From assembly GCA_020849855.1 (NCBI GenBank), contig JADZFO010000049.1, forward strand, positions 1-47,765: 47,765 nt of DNA. The letters run 5' to 3'. The notes below the pieces were generated by a model, which made no database searches, had not been told where the DNA came from, and was given only the letters and a program-made list of their open reading frames with translations. Source of the DNA: a bacterium. GTDB taxonomy: Bacteria > 4484-113 > JAFGCY01. Positions 1 to 6,785 of the stretch are shown one piece after another (the first letter of the stretch is position 1; every line of letters starts with the position of its first letter). The position numbers and the translations under genes were made by a program.

Positions 1-1
1 C

Positions 2-124
2 ACCAGTGTGCTGGAAGGCATCAACAACCGCATCAAAGTCATCAAACGCATCGCCTATGGCTATCGCGACGACGAATACTTTTTCCTGAAGATCAAGGCC
101 GCCTTCCCCGGTGTTGGGCGATGA
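2..124 (+). mobile_element. 3' end of an ISL3-family transposase (partial, cut by window edge)
   Basis: Forty codons in frame to a TGA at 122-124. The translation begins TSVLEGINNRIKVIKRIAYG and continues with YRDDEYFFLKIK, the C-terminal signature of DDE transposases of the ISL3 family (LEGxNNxIKxIKRxAYGxR...YFxLKI), where the last catalytic acidic residue is the Glu of the LEG motif. The rest lies left of the window, so I cannot tell whether the element is intact. I looked for a terminal inverted repeat in the following 60 bases and saw none; the next feature is the terminator of the neighbouring minus-strand gene. Family call fairly sure, intactness unknown. Confidence 0.75.
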
Positions 125-129
125 ACCAC

Positions 130-158
130 AAAAAAGGGGCGCTGCCAGGCAGCGCCCC
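130..158 (-). terminator. Intrinsic terminator of the G5/3D gene
   Basis: Perfect 11-bp stem (136-146 with 148-158) with a single base at the centre, followed on the minus strand by a run of six T (130-135). It lies just downstream of the stop codon at 181. Read on the minus strand this is a classical Rho-independent terminator. Confidence 0.9.
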
Positions 159-180
159 GGTCATCCTCGGCAGGGCCGCA

Positions 181-1047
181 TTAGTCCAGGATATAAACCT
201 TGACCTTGCGGCGGCCCCAGTTCAGACATTCCTTCACCGTCAGGAAACCCAGATCGATCCTGCGGCCGTTGATCGCTCCGCCGGTGTCGCCAGCCACAGC
301 ATAACCATAGTCCTCGATAAAAAGGCGCGTACCGTAGGGAATGACATCCGGGTCGATCGCCACCACGCCATAGCCAGCGATCAGGCCAATGCTGGTCTTG
401 CCGTCGGCATGGCGGCCGCAGGACCGCGGGCCCGGCTCGTAGGCCGTGGAGCTCATGGTCACGCACTTGCGGTAGTTCTGCGGCGGGATCGTATAGGTCC
501 CGGGCTTGGCCCGCTCCTCCAGGATCTGCTCCACACTGGGGCCGTATTCCTCGGGCTTGCAGGGCGTGTAAACCGCCACCACCCGGGGCTGCATCTTGCG
601 CAGCACTTCATCGCGCTGGCGGCGGCCCACTTCCTGGCCCTGCGAATAGAAGATCGTGCAGGTCGTGCGCAGCAGGCCATCCTGGCCGCTTTCCTCGATC
701 ACACAGGCGCCCTCGCCGACCCGGCGGCGCTCGACGAACTGGGTCTCGGCCGGGACCACGCGCTCGGTGACGCCGCGGGTCACGGTCAGGCCGGGCAGCG
801 CAACGGTCATGCCGTCCTTTAGCGCGCTGTCCAGCGGGGGGTCAATCGCCAGCTCTGACGGGGCGTCGATGGACAGCTCGCCGAGCAGCGCTTCCACGGT
901 CTGGGCATTACTGGTCAAAGGAATCGTCTCGTTGTCCAACTTGACCTCGATGCGCTTCTCGTCGCCTGCCGCGGATGCCGTGACTCCAAGCCCGGCCGCC
1001 AGCAGCAGTGCAACAAAGCACAGAGCGAGTAAGTTAGTAAACCTCAA
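181..1047 (-). CDS. Exported G5/3D-domain cell-wall hydrolase-like protein
   Basis: Predicted 288-residue secreted protein. Order of parts: signal peptide (MRFTNLLALCFVALLLAAG), a DUF348-like ubiquitin-fold segment (about residues 30-90), a G5 domain (about 90-165) and a C-terminal 3D domain. The 3D domain shows STAYEPG, AIDPDVIPYGTRL, AVAGDTGGAI and RRIDLGF, which carry the three aspartates that name the family. 3D domains resemble lytic transglycosylases (MltA, Rpf/YabE type), so a peptidoglycan-modifying role outside the membrane is likely. I chose the TTG at 1045-1047 because GGAGG (1053-1057) lies 5 nt before it and it gives a clean signal peptide; a GTG at 1086 would add 13 charged residues. 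Monocistronic, ending at a strong terminator. Confidence 0.88.
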   Translation of the reverse strand: MRFTNLLALCFVALLLAAGLGVTASAAGDEKRIEVKLDNETIPLTSNAQTVEALLGELSIDAPSELAIDPPLDSALKDGMTVALPGLTVTRGVTERVVPAETQFVERRRVGEGACVIEESGQDGLLRTTCTIFYSQGQEVGRRQRDEVLRKMQPRVVAVYTPCKPEEYGPSVEQILEERAKPGTYTIPPQNYRKCVTMSSTAYEPGPRSCGRHADGKTSIGLIAGYGVVAIDPDVIPYGTRLFIEDYGYAVAGDTGGAINGRRIDLGFLTVKECLNWGRRKVKVYILD

Positions 1048-1410
1048 AGCTACCTCCTGCGTCGCGGTCCGCTTGCTTCGGCGCACTGCCGTCCACGGAC
1101 CCTCTAACAGTCTTCCGGCCCCTGAGGGGATTTGGCCGGGCCGACAGGTTAGCAGAAGTCAAAGGGGATTGCAAGAATAAAGCTACATATGTGTATAGCG
1201 TACTGAAAGTGAGCCTATTCCTTTGTTGGCGGCTTTAAGCAGCCGTCTGTGACTTCTTATCGGCAGGTCGGCAGAGACTTAGTAACTGTTCCACCATTGA
1301 CCAGCCCTTAACTGGCCAGCACTGCGCCAGGGGCCAGACTGACAGGTGAGGAGCTTGATGAAGCAGGCTGAATGGAAAGAGGGCGGGCTGCACCGGCGGA
1401 CGGCAGAGAG

Positions 1411-1446
1411 AAAAAAAGAAAAAGGGGGCGGTGTGGCCACCGCCCC
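1411..1446 (-). terminator. Intrinsic terminator with no protein gene upstream
   Basis: A 9-bp stem (1425-1433 with 1438-1446), loop of 4, followed on the minus strand by five T, one C and seven T (1411-1423). It is over 300 bases upstream of the 3D gene and no minus-strand protein gene precedes it, so it must end a non-coding transcript or a leader. Its first three stem bases (1444-1446) are also the last bases of the 3' arm of the long-range pairing described for the RNA at 1444-1670. Confidence 0.8.
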
Positions 1447-1670
1447 GGCTGTTACCAACCCTCGCTTCGGGGGAAGAAGGCGAAGGGAAGAGATAGCATC
1501 TTCAAACTGCAGCGGCTCTCTCTCCACTGCAGGGCAGGCTTTGCCAGTCTCTCCCCAGACCAGCTCCGCCTGTCGGCTTGACCCCTGCGCTGCCCTGTGG
1601 CATTCTGTGCGCTCAGGTTTCGCCTTGGCACCGGGCTTCCTGACTCCCGCGAAGCTCGCTGCCAGCCGGG
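1444..1670 (-). ncRNA. Candidate structured RNA of unknown class
   Basis: Read on the minus strand, the 5' segment CCCGGCTG (1670-1663) is perfectly complementary to CAGCCGGG (1451-1444), closing about 227 nt that end directly in the intrinsic terminator. Inside I can fold further helices by eye: CAGGGCAG with CTGCCCTG (8 bp), an 8-bp hairpin with two GU pairs and loop GGGGAG, a 9-bp CTGCAGTGG/CCGCTGCAG hairpin with a purine loop, and a CCCT-CGC/GCGAGGG hairpin. I do not recognise it as tmRNA, RNase P RNA, 6S or SRP RNA. The 5' part (AGTCAGGA...CC...GCC) resembles a cobalamin B12 box, so a large riboswitch beginning further upstream is the main alternative. The 5' end is not defined. Confidence 0.5.
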
Positions 1671-1954
1671 AATAGGTTAACCCGGCATGAGCACTTGCGG
1701 GGATACCAAAGCCAAAATTTTCGCAGGGTACCAGTAAAAATATCGGTAGCTCCATATTTTCTTCACATTCAAGCCACTTATCGGGTTTGGAATGCCTCAT
1801 CAAACCATAGGGTTTTCAATGAGACAGCCCCTCAACGCTTACTAGTACTGTACTTAAGCTTCTTTGTTCACCAATATCATTTGACCAGGGTTTTTAAACG
1901 GAACCTATAGCCGGTGAAGGGGGTCTAAGTATAGCGTCGACCATCCCACCCACC

Positions 1955-1979
1955 GGTACCCCTGTATATCAGGGGTACC
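1955..1979. repeat. Perfect 10-bp inverted repeat
   Basis: GGTACCCCTG (1955-1964) and CAGGGGTACC (1970-1979) are separated by TATAT. It lies about 150 bases upstream of gltX. It could be a regulator binding site or a weak hairpin; only a short pyrimidine-rich tract follows on the plus strand, so I do not call it a terminator. Confidence 0.6.
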
Positions 1980-2112
1980 ACTTACTTTTCTGCTGCTTTG
2001 CGGCACTTTTGAGCCTCCCTGGGCTTTACAAGAGCCTTCTAAAGACCTTACACAGCTGAGATTTGTTTGCAGGCTGCCCCCTGACACAGCCCCGGCGGCG
2101 CCGGTACCTTGT

Positions 2113-2118
2113 TACAAT
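2113..2118 (+). promoter_or_regulatory. -10 element (TACAAT) of gltX, leaderless type
   Basis: TACAAT ends 9 nt before the ATG at 2128. No Shine-Dalgarno and no recognisable -35 is present, so transcription should begin at or very near the start codon. Confidence 0.65.
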
Positions 2119-2127
2119 CTCCGCCTT

Positions 2128-3693
2128 ATGTCACACCCCGAATACACTGGCCCGGTGCGCGTCCGCTTCGCGCCCTCACCCACCGGCTATCTGCATACCG
2201 GTGGCGCGCGCACTGCTCTCTTCAACTGGCTCTGGGCCCAGCAGGCCCGCCGCCGCGAGGAGGAGATCCGCGCGCTGGGCGGCGACATTGACGGCCCGGG
2301 CAGCGCCTTCATCCTGCGCATTGAGGACACCGATGAAAACCGCTCCACCGAGGCCAGCACACGCGCCATCCTGGACTCGCTGGTCTGGCTGGGCCTGAAC
2401 TGGGACGAGGGACCGGACCCTGACCCGGCGCGCTTCGGCGAGAGCATCGGCCCCTATGGGCCTTACTTCCAGTCGATGCGCGCGCCGATGCACCACCAGG
2501 TGATCCAGGAGCTGCTGCACCGCGGCCTGGCCTTCTACTGCCCGGCGACCCCCGAGGAGATGACCGGCCCCGACGGCAAGAAGCTGCTCTTCAGCCCCTA
2601 CCGCGATCTGAGCCTCGACGAGCAGATGCACCGCCTTGAGAAGGCCGAGGGCGGCCTGCCCGTGCGCCTTAAGGCCCCCCGCGATGTCGAGCTGAAATGG
2701 GACGACCTGGTGCGCGGCGAGATCAGCTTCAACAGCGAAGGCATCGGCGACATCATCATCCAGAAGAGCAACGGCAACCTGCTTTACAACTTCGCCGTGA
2801 CCTGCGACGACCGCGACATGCACGTGACCCATGTCCTGCGCGGCGAGGACCACATCAGCAATACGCCCAAGCAGCTGTTGATCTACGACGCCCTGGGCTG
2901 GCCGCGGCCGATCTTCGGCCATGTGCCGCTGATTGTCGGCATGGACCGCGCGCGGCTGAGTAAGCGCCACGGCGCGACCCGCGTGGAGGGTTATAAGGAG
3001 CTGGGCGTCCTGCCCCAGGCGCTGTTCAACTTCCTGCTGCTGATCGGCTGGGCCCCCAGCGGCAACGACGCCGAGCTGGCCAACAAGGAGCTCTTCAGTG
3101 TGGAGGAGGCGATCGCCGCCTTCAACCCGCGGGGCATCGGCAAGTCCGCCGGCGCCTTCAACACCGAGAAGCTGGAATACTTCAATGGCCTCTACCTGCG
3201 CAGCCTCAGCCCGGAGGACTTCTTCCGCGAGCTGCTGCCCTTCATCCCGGACGACTGGATCAGCGTGCGGGGCGAGGAGTATGCCGTGGCCGTCTGCGCG
3301 CTCTACCAGGAGAAACTGACCGTGCTGTCCGAGATTGACGCCAACGCCTGGTATTTCTTCCGTGACCCCAGCCCGCCCTGGGAGGCCGGCGAGACGGACT
3401 ACAACATTGATACAGTGGAAAAGCTGCTGATCGGCAACCCCGAGGCGCCCAGGATCATCAGCGAGCTGCATGCGCGCTTTGAGCAGGTCAAGGACTGGAG
3501 CGCGGCCAACCTGGAAACCCTGGTCGACGGCTTCTGCGCCGAGAGCGGCCTTGGCAAGGGCAAGGTGATGCAGCCCTGGCGCGTGGCCCTGACCGGCGAC
3601 AAGGTCAGCCCGGGCTTTTATGAGCTGCTGCACCTGCTGGGCCAGGAGACGACGCTGCGCCGCGGCGGCTGGTGGAAGCAGCGCCTTTCTTAA
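2128..3693 (+). CDS. gltX: Glutamyl-tRNA synthetase
   Basis: Class Ic aminoacyl-tRNA synthetase of 521 residues that charges tRNA-Glu (possibly also tRNA-Gln). Seen: the N-terminal VRFAPSPTGYLHTGGARTAL containing the HIGH-type motif, ILRIEDTD, and the KMSKS-type loop RLSKRHG before GVLPQALFNFLLLIGW, followed by the helical anticodon-binding region. It is slightly longer than the usual 470-500 residues. Part of the excess is an insert of about 18 residues, RRREEEIRALGGDIDGPG, between FNWLWAQQA and FILRIEDTD, where most GltX proteins have a few residues. The stop codon TAA is the first base triplet of a heptamer repeat array. Confidence 0.97.
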   Translation: MSHPEYTGPVRVRFAPSPTGYLHTGGARTALFNWLWAQQARRREEEIRALGGDIDGPGSAFILRIEDTDENRSTEASTRAILDSLVWLGLNWDEGPDPDPARFGESIGPYGPYFQSMRAPMHHQVIQELLHRGLAFYCPATPEEMTGPDGKKLLFSPYRDLSLDEQMHRLEKAEGGLPVRLKAPRDVELKWDDLVRGEISFNSEGIGDIIIQKSNGNLLYNFAVTCDDRDMHVTHVLRGEDHISNTPKQLLIYDALGWPRPIFGHVPLIVGMDRARLSKRHGATRVEGYKELGVLPQALFNFLLLIGWAPSGNDAELANKELFSVEEAIAAFNPRGIGKSAGAFNTEKLEYFNGLYLRSLSPEDFFRELLPFIPDDWISVRGEEYAVAVCALYQEKLTVLSEIDANAWYFFRDPSPPWEAGETDYNIDTVEKLLIGNPEAPRIISELHARFEQVKDWSAANLETLVDGFCAESGLGKGKVMQPWRVALTGDKVSPGFYELLHLLGQETTLRRGGWWKQRLS

Positions 3694-3753
3694 TGGCTAA
3701 TGGCTAATGGCTAATGGCTAATGGCTAATGGCTAATGGCTAATGGCTAATGGC
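3691..3753 (+). repeat. Nine tandem copies of the heptamer TAATGGC
   Basis: Exactly nine uninterrupted 7-bp units run from 3691 to 3753. The first unit supplies the gltX stop codon (3691-3693). Because 7 is not a multiple of 3, TAA recurs in all three frames, making the array a very strong translational stop. The short perfect unit suggests slippage and likely copy-number variation between strains. Confidence 0.97.
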
Positions 3754-3920
3754 AGATGTAGGGGCGCGTGGAGCGCGCCCGCGGTGGCAGATCTGAGCTG
3801 ATACATCAAAGGCTCCGCAGCGCCGGTCGCAGCAGGCTTTCATTGGGAACGCCAGCTGCTGTACATCCACACTGGCGTGGCCCTTATTATTGAGCCATCC
3901 TCTGGGAGGCCGTCCAAACA

Positions 3921-4628
3921 ATGTTGCCGCCGCGTCTGTTGGCAGAGCTAGAGTCAAGGGTGCAGTCAACAGTTGCGCTCTATTGGCTGGTGGTTGTTCT
4001 GGCTTGTATTTCCCTCTGCCCCTTGCTGGCTTCGCTGCTTCGCCTGATGATCTGGTTCCTTAATGCGCTCGACCCTAACATACTGGATGAGCAGCCTGGC
4101 GACCTGCCCTTTGGCGGCCCCGTCGTCTGGTACAGCGCCGGACTGCTGCTCGCTCTGCTGGCGATGGGCTGGGCGCTGGCCTATTCGCTTTCGCAGAAAA
4201 GTGTCACCCGCCGCGACCTGCAGGACCATGTCTTGCTCTGTTCCTTCGCAGACGAGCAGTACGAATTGGCCGTCAATGCACTTAAACAGGAGCGCTCCAA
4301 TCGCAAGCTTGTCGCTGCGCTACCACGGAAGGATCTCTTCGCCAAGCTGCAGCACTTTGCGATGAACTATCGGGACTACAAGTATCTGGCTGGAGACCGC
4401 CGCGAGCTGCCGCTGACGAACTTCGTTGAGGCCCAGCCAGCCCTGGATTGCGGCCTGGCACTGTTGGCTAACCTGGCAGCTTTCAACTTTGTCGGAGTGG
4501 CAGTGGCAGGCCCGATCCTGCTGCGCATCCTGCTGATCTACCCACGGCTCTCTGCCATCATGCTAGCGGTGATTGAGGAGCTTCGAAGCGGCGGCGCGCA
4601 CGACGCAGGACACCGTGACGATTCCTGA
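3921..4628 (+). CDS. Hypothetical membrane protein
   Basis: 235 residues, not recognised. Seen: a long N-terminal hydrophobic segment (about 20-50, YWLVVVLACISLCPLLASLL), a second (about 73-92, WYSAGLLLALLAMGWALAYS), then a charged cytoplasmic-looking middle (QYELAVNALKQERSNRK...) and a hydrophobic C-terminal stretch (about 178-215). A -10-like TATTAT (3885-3890) and a purine-rich GGGAGG (3904-3909) precede the ATG, the latter at a long 11-nt spacing, so the exact start is open. Convergent with the small membrane gene at 4768. Confidence 0.65.
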   Translation: MLPPRLLAELESRVQSTVALYWLVVVLACISLCPLLASLLRLMIWFLNALDPNILDEQPGDLPFGGPVVWYSAGLLLALLAMGWALAYSLSQKSVTRRDLQDHVLLCSFADEQYELAVNALKQERSNRKLVAALPRKDLFAKLQHFAMNYRDYKYLAGDRRELPLTNFVEAQPALDCGLALLANLAAFNFVGVAVAGPILLRILLIYPRLSAIMLAVIEELRSGGAHDAGHRDDS

Positions 4629-4767
4629 GTAGCAACGCGCCCTGTCCGCGTGGTTTCCTCCGGGAGCGAAAGGCTATGCCTGGCGTACTGCGCCAGCCCT
4701 GGCCGGCGTCCCATGAAGACTGCCGGCTGAGAACCGCGCTACCAGTAATGAATCGTCCGAGCCCGGC

Positions 4768-4974
4768 CTATCCTGTCTGGCGCTTGTTGCGCAGCATGAC
4801 CGTGAACAACGCGATGACAAGGCCCATGGTGGCGAAGCCGAAGAGTACCTGCAGCATGAGCATTGCCGGGCGAGCCTCGCTGAAGCGCTGCTGCAGAAAG
4901 GCCACCAGCAGGGTCAGCAGCATGGATGACGCGGCGGCGATGCGCAGGGGCAGGGTGCGGCGATAAGGTGACAC
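4768..4974 (-). CDS. Small two-helix membrane protein, function unknown
   Basis: 68 residues with two clear hydrophobic segments (IAAASSMLLTLLVAFL and MLMLQVLFGFATMGLVIALF) and a basic C-terminus RNKRQTG, which predicts both ends in the cytoplasm. No family recognised. The start is a GTG at 4974-4972, supported by TAAAAT (4981-4986 on the opposite strand text) 6 nt upstream, the same leaderless arrangement seen at many genes here. Short length keeps confidence moderate. Confidence 0.6.
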   Translation of the reverse strand: MSPYRRTLPLRIAAASSMLLTLLVAFLQQRFSEARPAMLMLQVLFGFATMGLVIALFTVMLRNKRQTG

Positions 4975-4980
4975 CAGCAG

Positions 4981-4986
4981 ATTTTA
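4981..4986 (-). promoter_or_regulatory. -10 element (TAAAAT), leaderless type
   Basis: TAAAAT on the minus strand with a 6-nt gap to the GTG of the small membrane protein; no SD between. Confidence 0.5.
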
Positions 4987-5041
4987 GCGCTGGCCTCCGC
5001 GGCCGGAGCGGCTGCCGGGTAGCACAGCAGACCCCTGCGCA

Positions 5042-5062
5042 GCTGCCATTGCAAATGGCAGC
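5042..5062. repeat. 9-bp inverted repeat
   Basis: GCTGCCATT (5042-5050) and AATGGCAGC (5054-5062) around a 3-base centre. It lies between the terminator of the lipoprotein gene at 5149 and the start of the small membrane gene. Role unknown. Confidence 0.5.
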
Positions 5063-5082
5063 GCAGGCAGGAGATCAAGCAG

Positions 5083-5115
5083 GCAAAGCAAAGCGCCAGC
5101 CCGCAGGCTGGCGCT
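5083..5115 (-). terminator. Intrinsic terminator of the lipoprotein gene at 5149
   Basis: Nine-bp stem GCGCCAGCC (5093-5101) with GGCTGGCGC (5106-5114), 4-base loop, followed on the minus strand by TTTGCTTTG. It lies 34 bases past the stop codon. Confidence 0.75.
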
Positions 5116-5148
5116 GTTGAAACCGATGCAGCCAGCAAGCGCAGCGCT

Positions 5149-5550
5149 CTAGAAGTCGAAGCTCTTGCGGTGGGCCGAGAAGGTGAAACTGCGGGTGCCG
5201 CCGCCGCCGGTCAGGGTCTTGGTGCCGGAGCCGACGATGCGGCCGTTGTCCGCGCCGGTATAAAAGCCGTCCGCCACGATCTGGCCGTCGTCGGCGTTGA
5301 AGACCCAGTGCACCGCGTTGCCGCTGGTGGTCAGGGTGCTGAGGTCGCCGTTGATATTGCCGGTCCAGGTGGCGCTGGCGCCGCCGGAGATCTTCATCTC
5401 GAAGTCGGTGTCGTTACCGCTGGCGTAGTCATTGGTCCAGTCCCAGGTGCCGCCGATGTCGATGCCGTCAATGTTATTGCCGCCGCCCTTGCAGGCGCCA
5501 AGCGCCAGGACCAGCAGCAGGATCGCGGCCAGGCTGAGGATGCGAGTCAT
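5149..5550 (-). CDS. Small lipoprotein, function unknown
   Basis: 133 residues. Signal peptide with lipobox LGAC (Cys20), then a glycine-rich segment (KGGGNN) and a beta-rich domain of alternating short strands (GTWDWTNDY, ATWTGNINGDLSTLT, AVHWVFNADDGQIVADGFYTG), which suggests a small barrel or lipocalin-like fold; this is inference only. SD GGAGGG lies 7 nt before the ATG and a TATAAT element about 30 nt before it. It is divergent from acyP and ends at its own terminator, so it is probably monocistronic. Confidence 0.85.
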   Translation of the reverse strand: MTRILSLAAILLLVLALGACKGGGNNIDGIDIGGTWDWTNDYASGNDTDFEMKISGGASATWTGNINGDLSTLTTSGNAVHWVFNADDGQIVADGFYTGADNGRIVGSGTKTLTGGGGTRSFTFSAHRKSFDF

Positions 5551-5580
5551 TGTCTATCCCTCCTACAGTGGATCGTAGCC

Positions 5581-5586
5581 ATTATA
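5581..5586 (-). promoter_or_regulatory. -10 element (TATAAT) of the lipoprotein gene
   Basis: Consensus TATAAT on the minus strand 30 nt upstream of the ATG at 5550, leaving room for an SD-bearing leader (GGAGGG). Confidence 0.6.
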
Positions 5587-5651
5587 GCGATGCCAGGGCG
5601 GCCCGATCTGTTCATTCCGGTGCAGGCATCGGCCCGGCCAGGCCGGCTGGT

Positions 5652-5657
5652 TATAAT
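5652..5657 (+). promoter_or_regulatory. -10 element (TATAAT) of acyP, leaderless type
   Basis: Perfect TATAAT only 5 nt before the ATG at 5663, so the transcript should begin at the start codon. Confidence 0.7.
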
Positions 5658-5662
5658 CCGCC

Positions 5663-5977
5663 ATGCCGTCTTTACCCGAGGCCCTGCCCGGCGCTGAGCT
5701 GCACAGCTGGCGCGTGCGCGTCAGCGGGCGGGTGCAGGGCGTTTACTTCCGCGCCTGGACCCAGGACACGGCCCGCCGCCTGGGCATCCGCGGCTGGGTG
5801 CGCAACGAGCCCGACGGCTCAGTGCTGGCCCTGCTGCAGCATGAGCTGCAGGCGCAGCTGGCCGAGATGGAGCGCCAGATGCGTTCCGGCCCGCCGGCGG
5901 CCGCCGTGCTGAACCTGGAGCGCGAGGAGCTGGCGGACTGCAGCGAGCGCTGCAGCGGCTTTGAAGTGCGGCGCTGA
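5663..5977 (+). CDS. acyP: Acylphosphatase
   Basis: 104 residues, the normal size plus a short N-terminal extension. Contains the family signature RVSGRVQGVYFRAWTQ, whose Arg (in YFR) is the catalytic phosphate-binding residue, and GIRGWVRNEPDGSV, whose Asn is the second catalytic residue. It hydrolyses carboxyl-phosphate bonds such as acetyl phosphate and 1,3-bisphosphoglycerate in the cytosol. It stands alone with its own promoter and a terminator 14 bases after the stop. Confidence 0.95.
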   Translation: MPSLPEALPGAELHSWRVRVSGRVQGVYFRAWTQDTARRLGIRGWVRNEPDGSVLALLQHELQAQLAEMERQMRSGPPAAAVLNLEREELADCSERCSGFEVRR

Positions 5978-5991
5978 AAGAGCGCAAACAA

Positions 5992-6015
5992 AAGGGGCGG
6001 GTTGCCCCGCCCCTT
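5992..6015. terminator. Bidirectional intrinsic terminator between acyP and the Cys-rich gene
   Basis: Ten-bp stem (5992-6001 with 6006-6015) with loop TTGC and T-rich flanks in both directions. It ends acyP on the plus strand and the Cys-rich gene at 6062 on the minus strand. Confidence 0.85.
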
Positions 6016-6061
6016 GTTCTCTACCTTGGGAGTAGCCCGCCCTGAGGCGGGGTGCCAGAGC

Positions 6062-6742
6062 TTAGGCGCTGTGGCGGCTGGTGCCCGGACGGCCAGCATC
6101 GCTGTCGCCGAGGCAGGGGTTCGGGAACTCGCAGATCACCTTCGGGCAGCACTTGCGGCAGGTCTTCTTCTCGCAGCAGGAACCGCACTTGGGCTTGCAG
6201 GAGCCGCACTTGGACTCGCACTTGCTCTTGCAGGGGCTGCACTTGGACTTGCAGCAGCTCTTCTTGCAGCCGGTCTCGCACTTGGGCTTGCAGCAGCTCT
6301 TCTCGCACTTGGGCTTGCAGCACTTGGGCTTGCAGGAGCCGCACTTGCTTTCGCACTTGCTCTTGCAGCAGCTCTTCTCGCACTTGGGCTTGCAGCACTT
6401 GGGCTTGGCGCAGCAGCTCTTCTTGCAGCCGGTGTCGCACTTGCTCTTGCAGCAGCTCTTCTTGCAGCCGGTCTCGCACTTGGGCTTGCAGCAGCTCTTC
6501 TTGCAGCCAGTCTCGCACTTGGGCTTGCAGCAGGCGCTCTTCACGCACTTGTTGCACTTGTCCTTGCAGGGGCTGCAGCTGTTGCACTTGCTCTTGCAAC
6601 CGCACTTGTCGCCGCCGCACTTACCGCAGTGATAAACCGCGATATCAGTGACGGGGTTGCTGATCTCCGCCGCGTTAGCGGTGGTACACAGCACGAGGCC
6701 GCCCGCAAGGACCGCCGCGATAAACGTCAAAAGCTTCGTCAT
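6062..6742 (-). CDS. Exported cysteine/lysine-rich repeat protein
   Basis: About 226 residues. Signal peptide (MTKLLTFIAAVLAGGLVLC...ANA), then a body made almost only of Cys, Lys, Ser, Gly, Pro and Glu: by hand count about 54 Cys. The core is an irregular tandem repeat of 13-residue units of the type CCKPKCETGCKKS, with variants CCKSKCDTGCKKS and CCKPKCEKS and spacers such as ESKCGSCKPK. The end (RKCCPKVICEFPNPC) leaves the repeat. Composition resembles metallothioneins or keratin-associated proteins, so metal binding or a disulfide-cross-linked envelope layer are both possible; neither is shown. TAGGAG lies 7 nt before the ATG at 6742. Probably co-transcribed with the related gene upstream (43-base gap). 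Confidence 0.85.
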   Translation of the reverse strand: MTKLLTFIAAVLAGGLVLCTTANAAEISNPVTDIAVYHCGKCGGDKCGCKSKCNSCSPCKDKCNKCVKSACCKPKCETGCKKSCCKPKCETGCKKSCCKSKCDTGCKKSCCAKPKCCKPKCEKSCCKSKCESKCGSCKPKCCKPKCEKSCCKPKCETGCKKSCCKSKCSPCKSKCESKCGSCKPKCGSCCEKKTCRKCCPKVICEFPNPCLGDSDAGRPGTSRHSA

Positions 6743-6785
6743 CACACAACTCCTAACATGGATATGGCGTTAACTCGCGGCAGGA

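Larger units (their letters stand above)
1048..2112. other. Gene-free kilobase with a candidate RNA and dyads
   Basis: No convincing protein gene. The one long minus-strand reading frame (1279-1803) has no RBS and its translation looks like translated structured RNA rather than a protein. The stretch 1700-1930 is clearly AT-richer than the genome. The region holds a minus-strand terminator (1411-1446), a pairing-rich stretch just before it, a perfect dyad (1955-1979), and the leaders of the flanking divergent genes. Confidence 0.7.

Noticed and set aside
125-180. Inverted-repeat end of the ISL3 element
   Set aside because: The only inverted repeat here is the terminator of the G5/3D gene; no second match within the window.
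1560-1670. Words GTCAGG and GCCAAGGC resembling the SRP RNA core
   Set aside because: The GGAA tetraloop and the AGCAG asymmetric loop of SRP RNA are absent, so the match looks like chance.
1279-1803. Long minus-strand reading frame of 174 codons
   Set aside because: No ribosome site, no promoter, low-complexity translation and it contains the terminator and hairpins of the candidate RNA; treated as non-coding.
2176-3633. 485-codon antisense frame opposite gltX
   Set aside because: Mirror frame of a high-GC gene with Ala/Gly/Val/Leu-biased translation; GltX motifs on the other strand are unequivocal.
6150-6570. Regular repeats suggesting a CRISPR array
   Set aside because: The periodicity comes from the 13-residue coding repeat of the Cys-rich protein (39 bp, no unique spacers, continuous frame).
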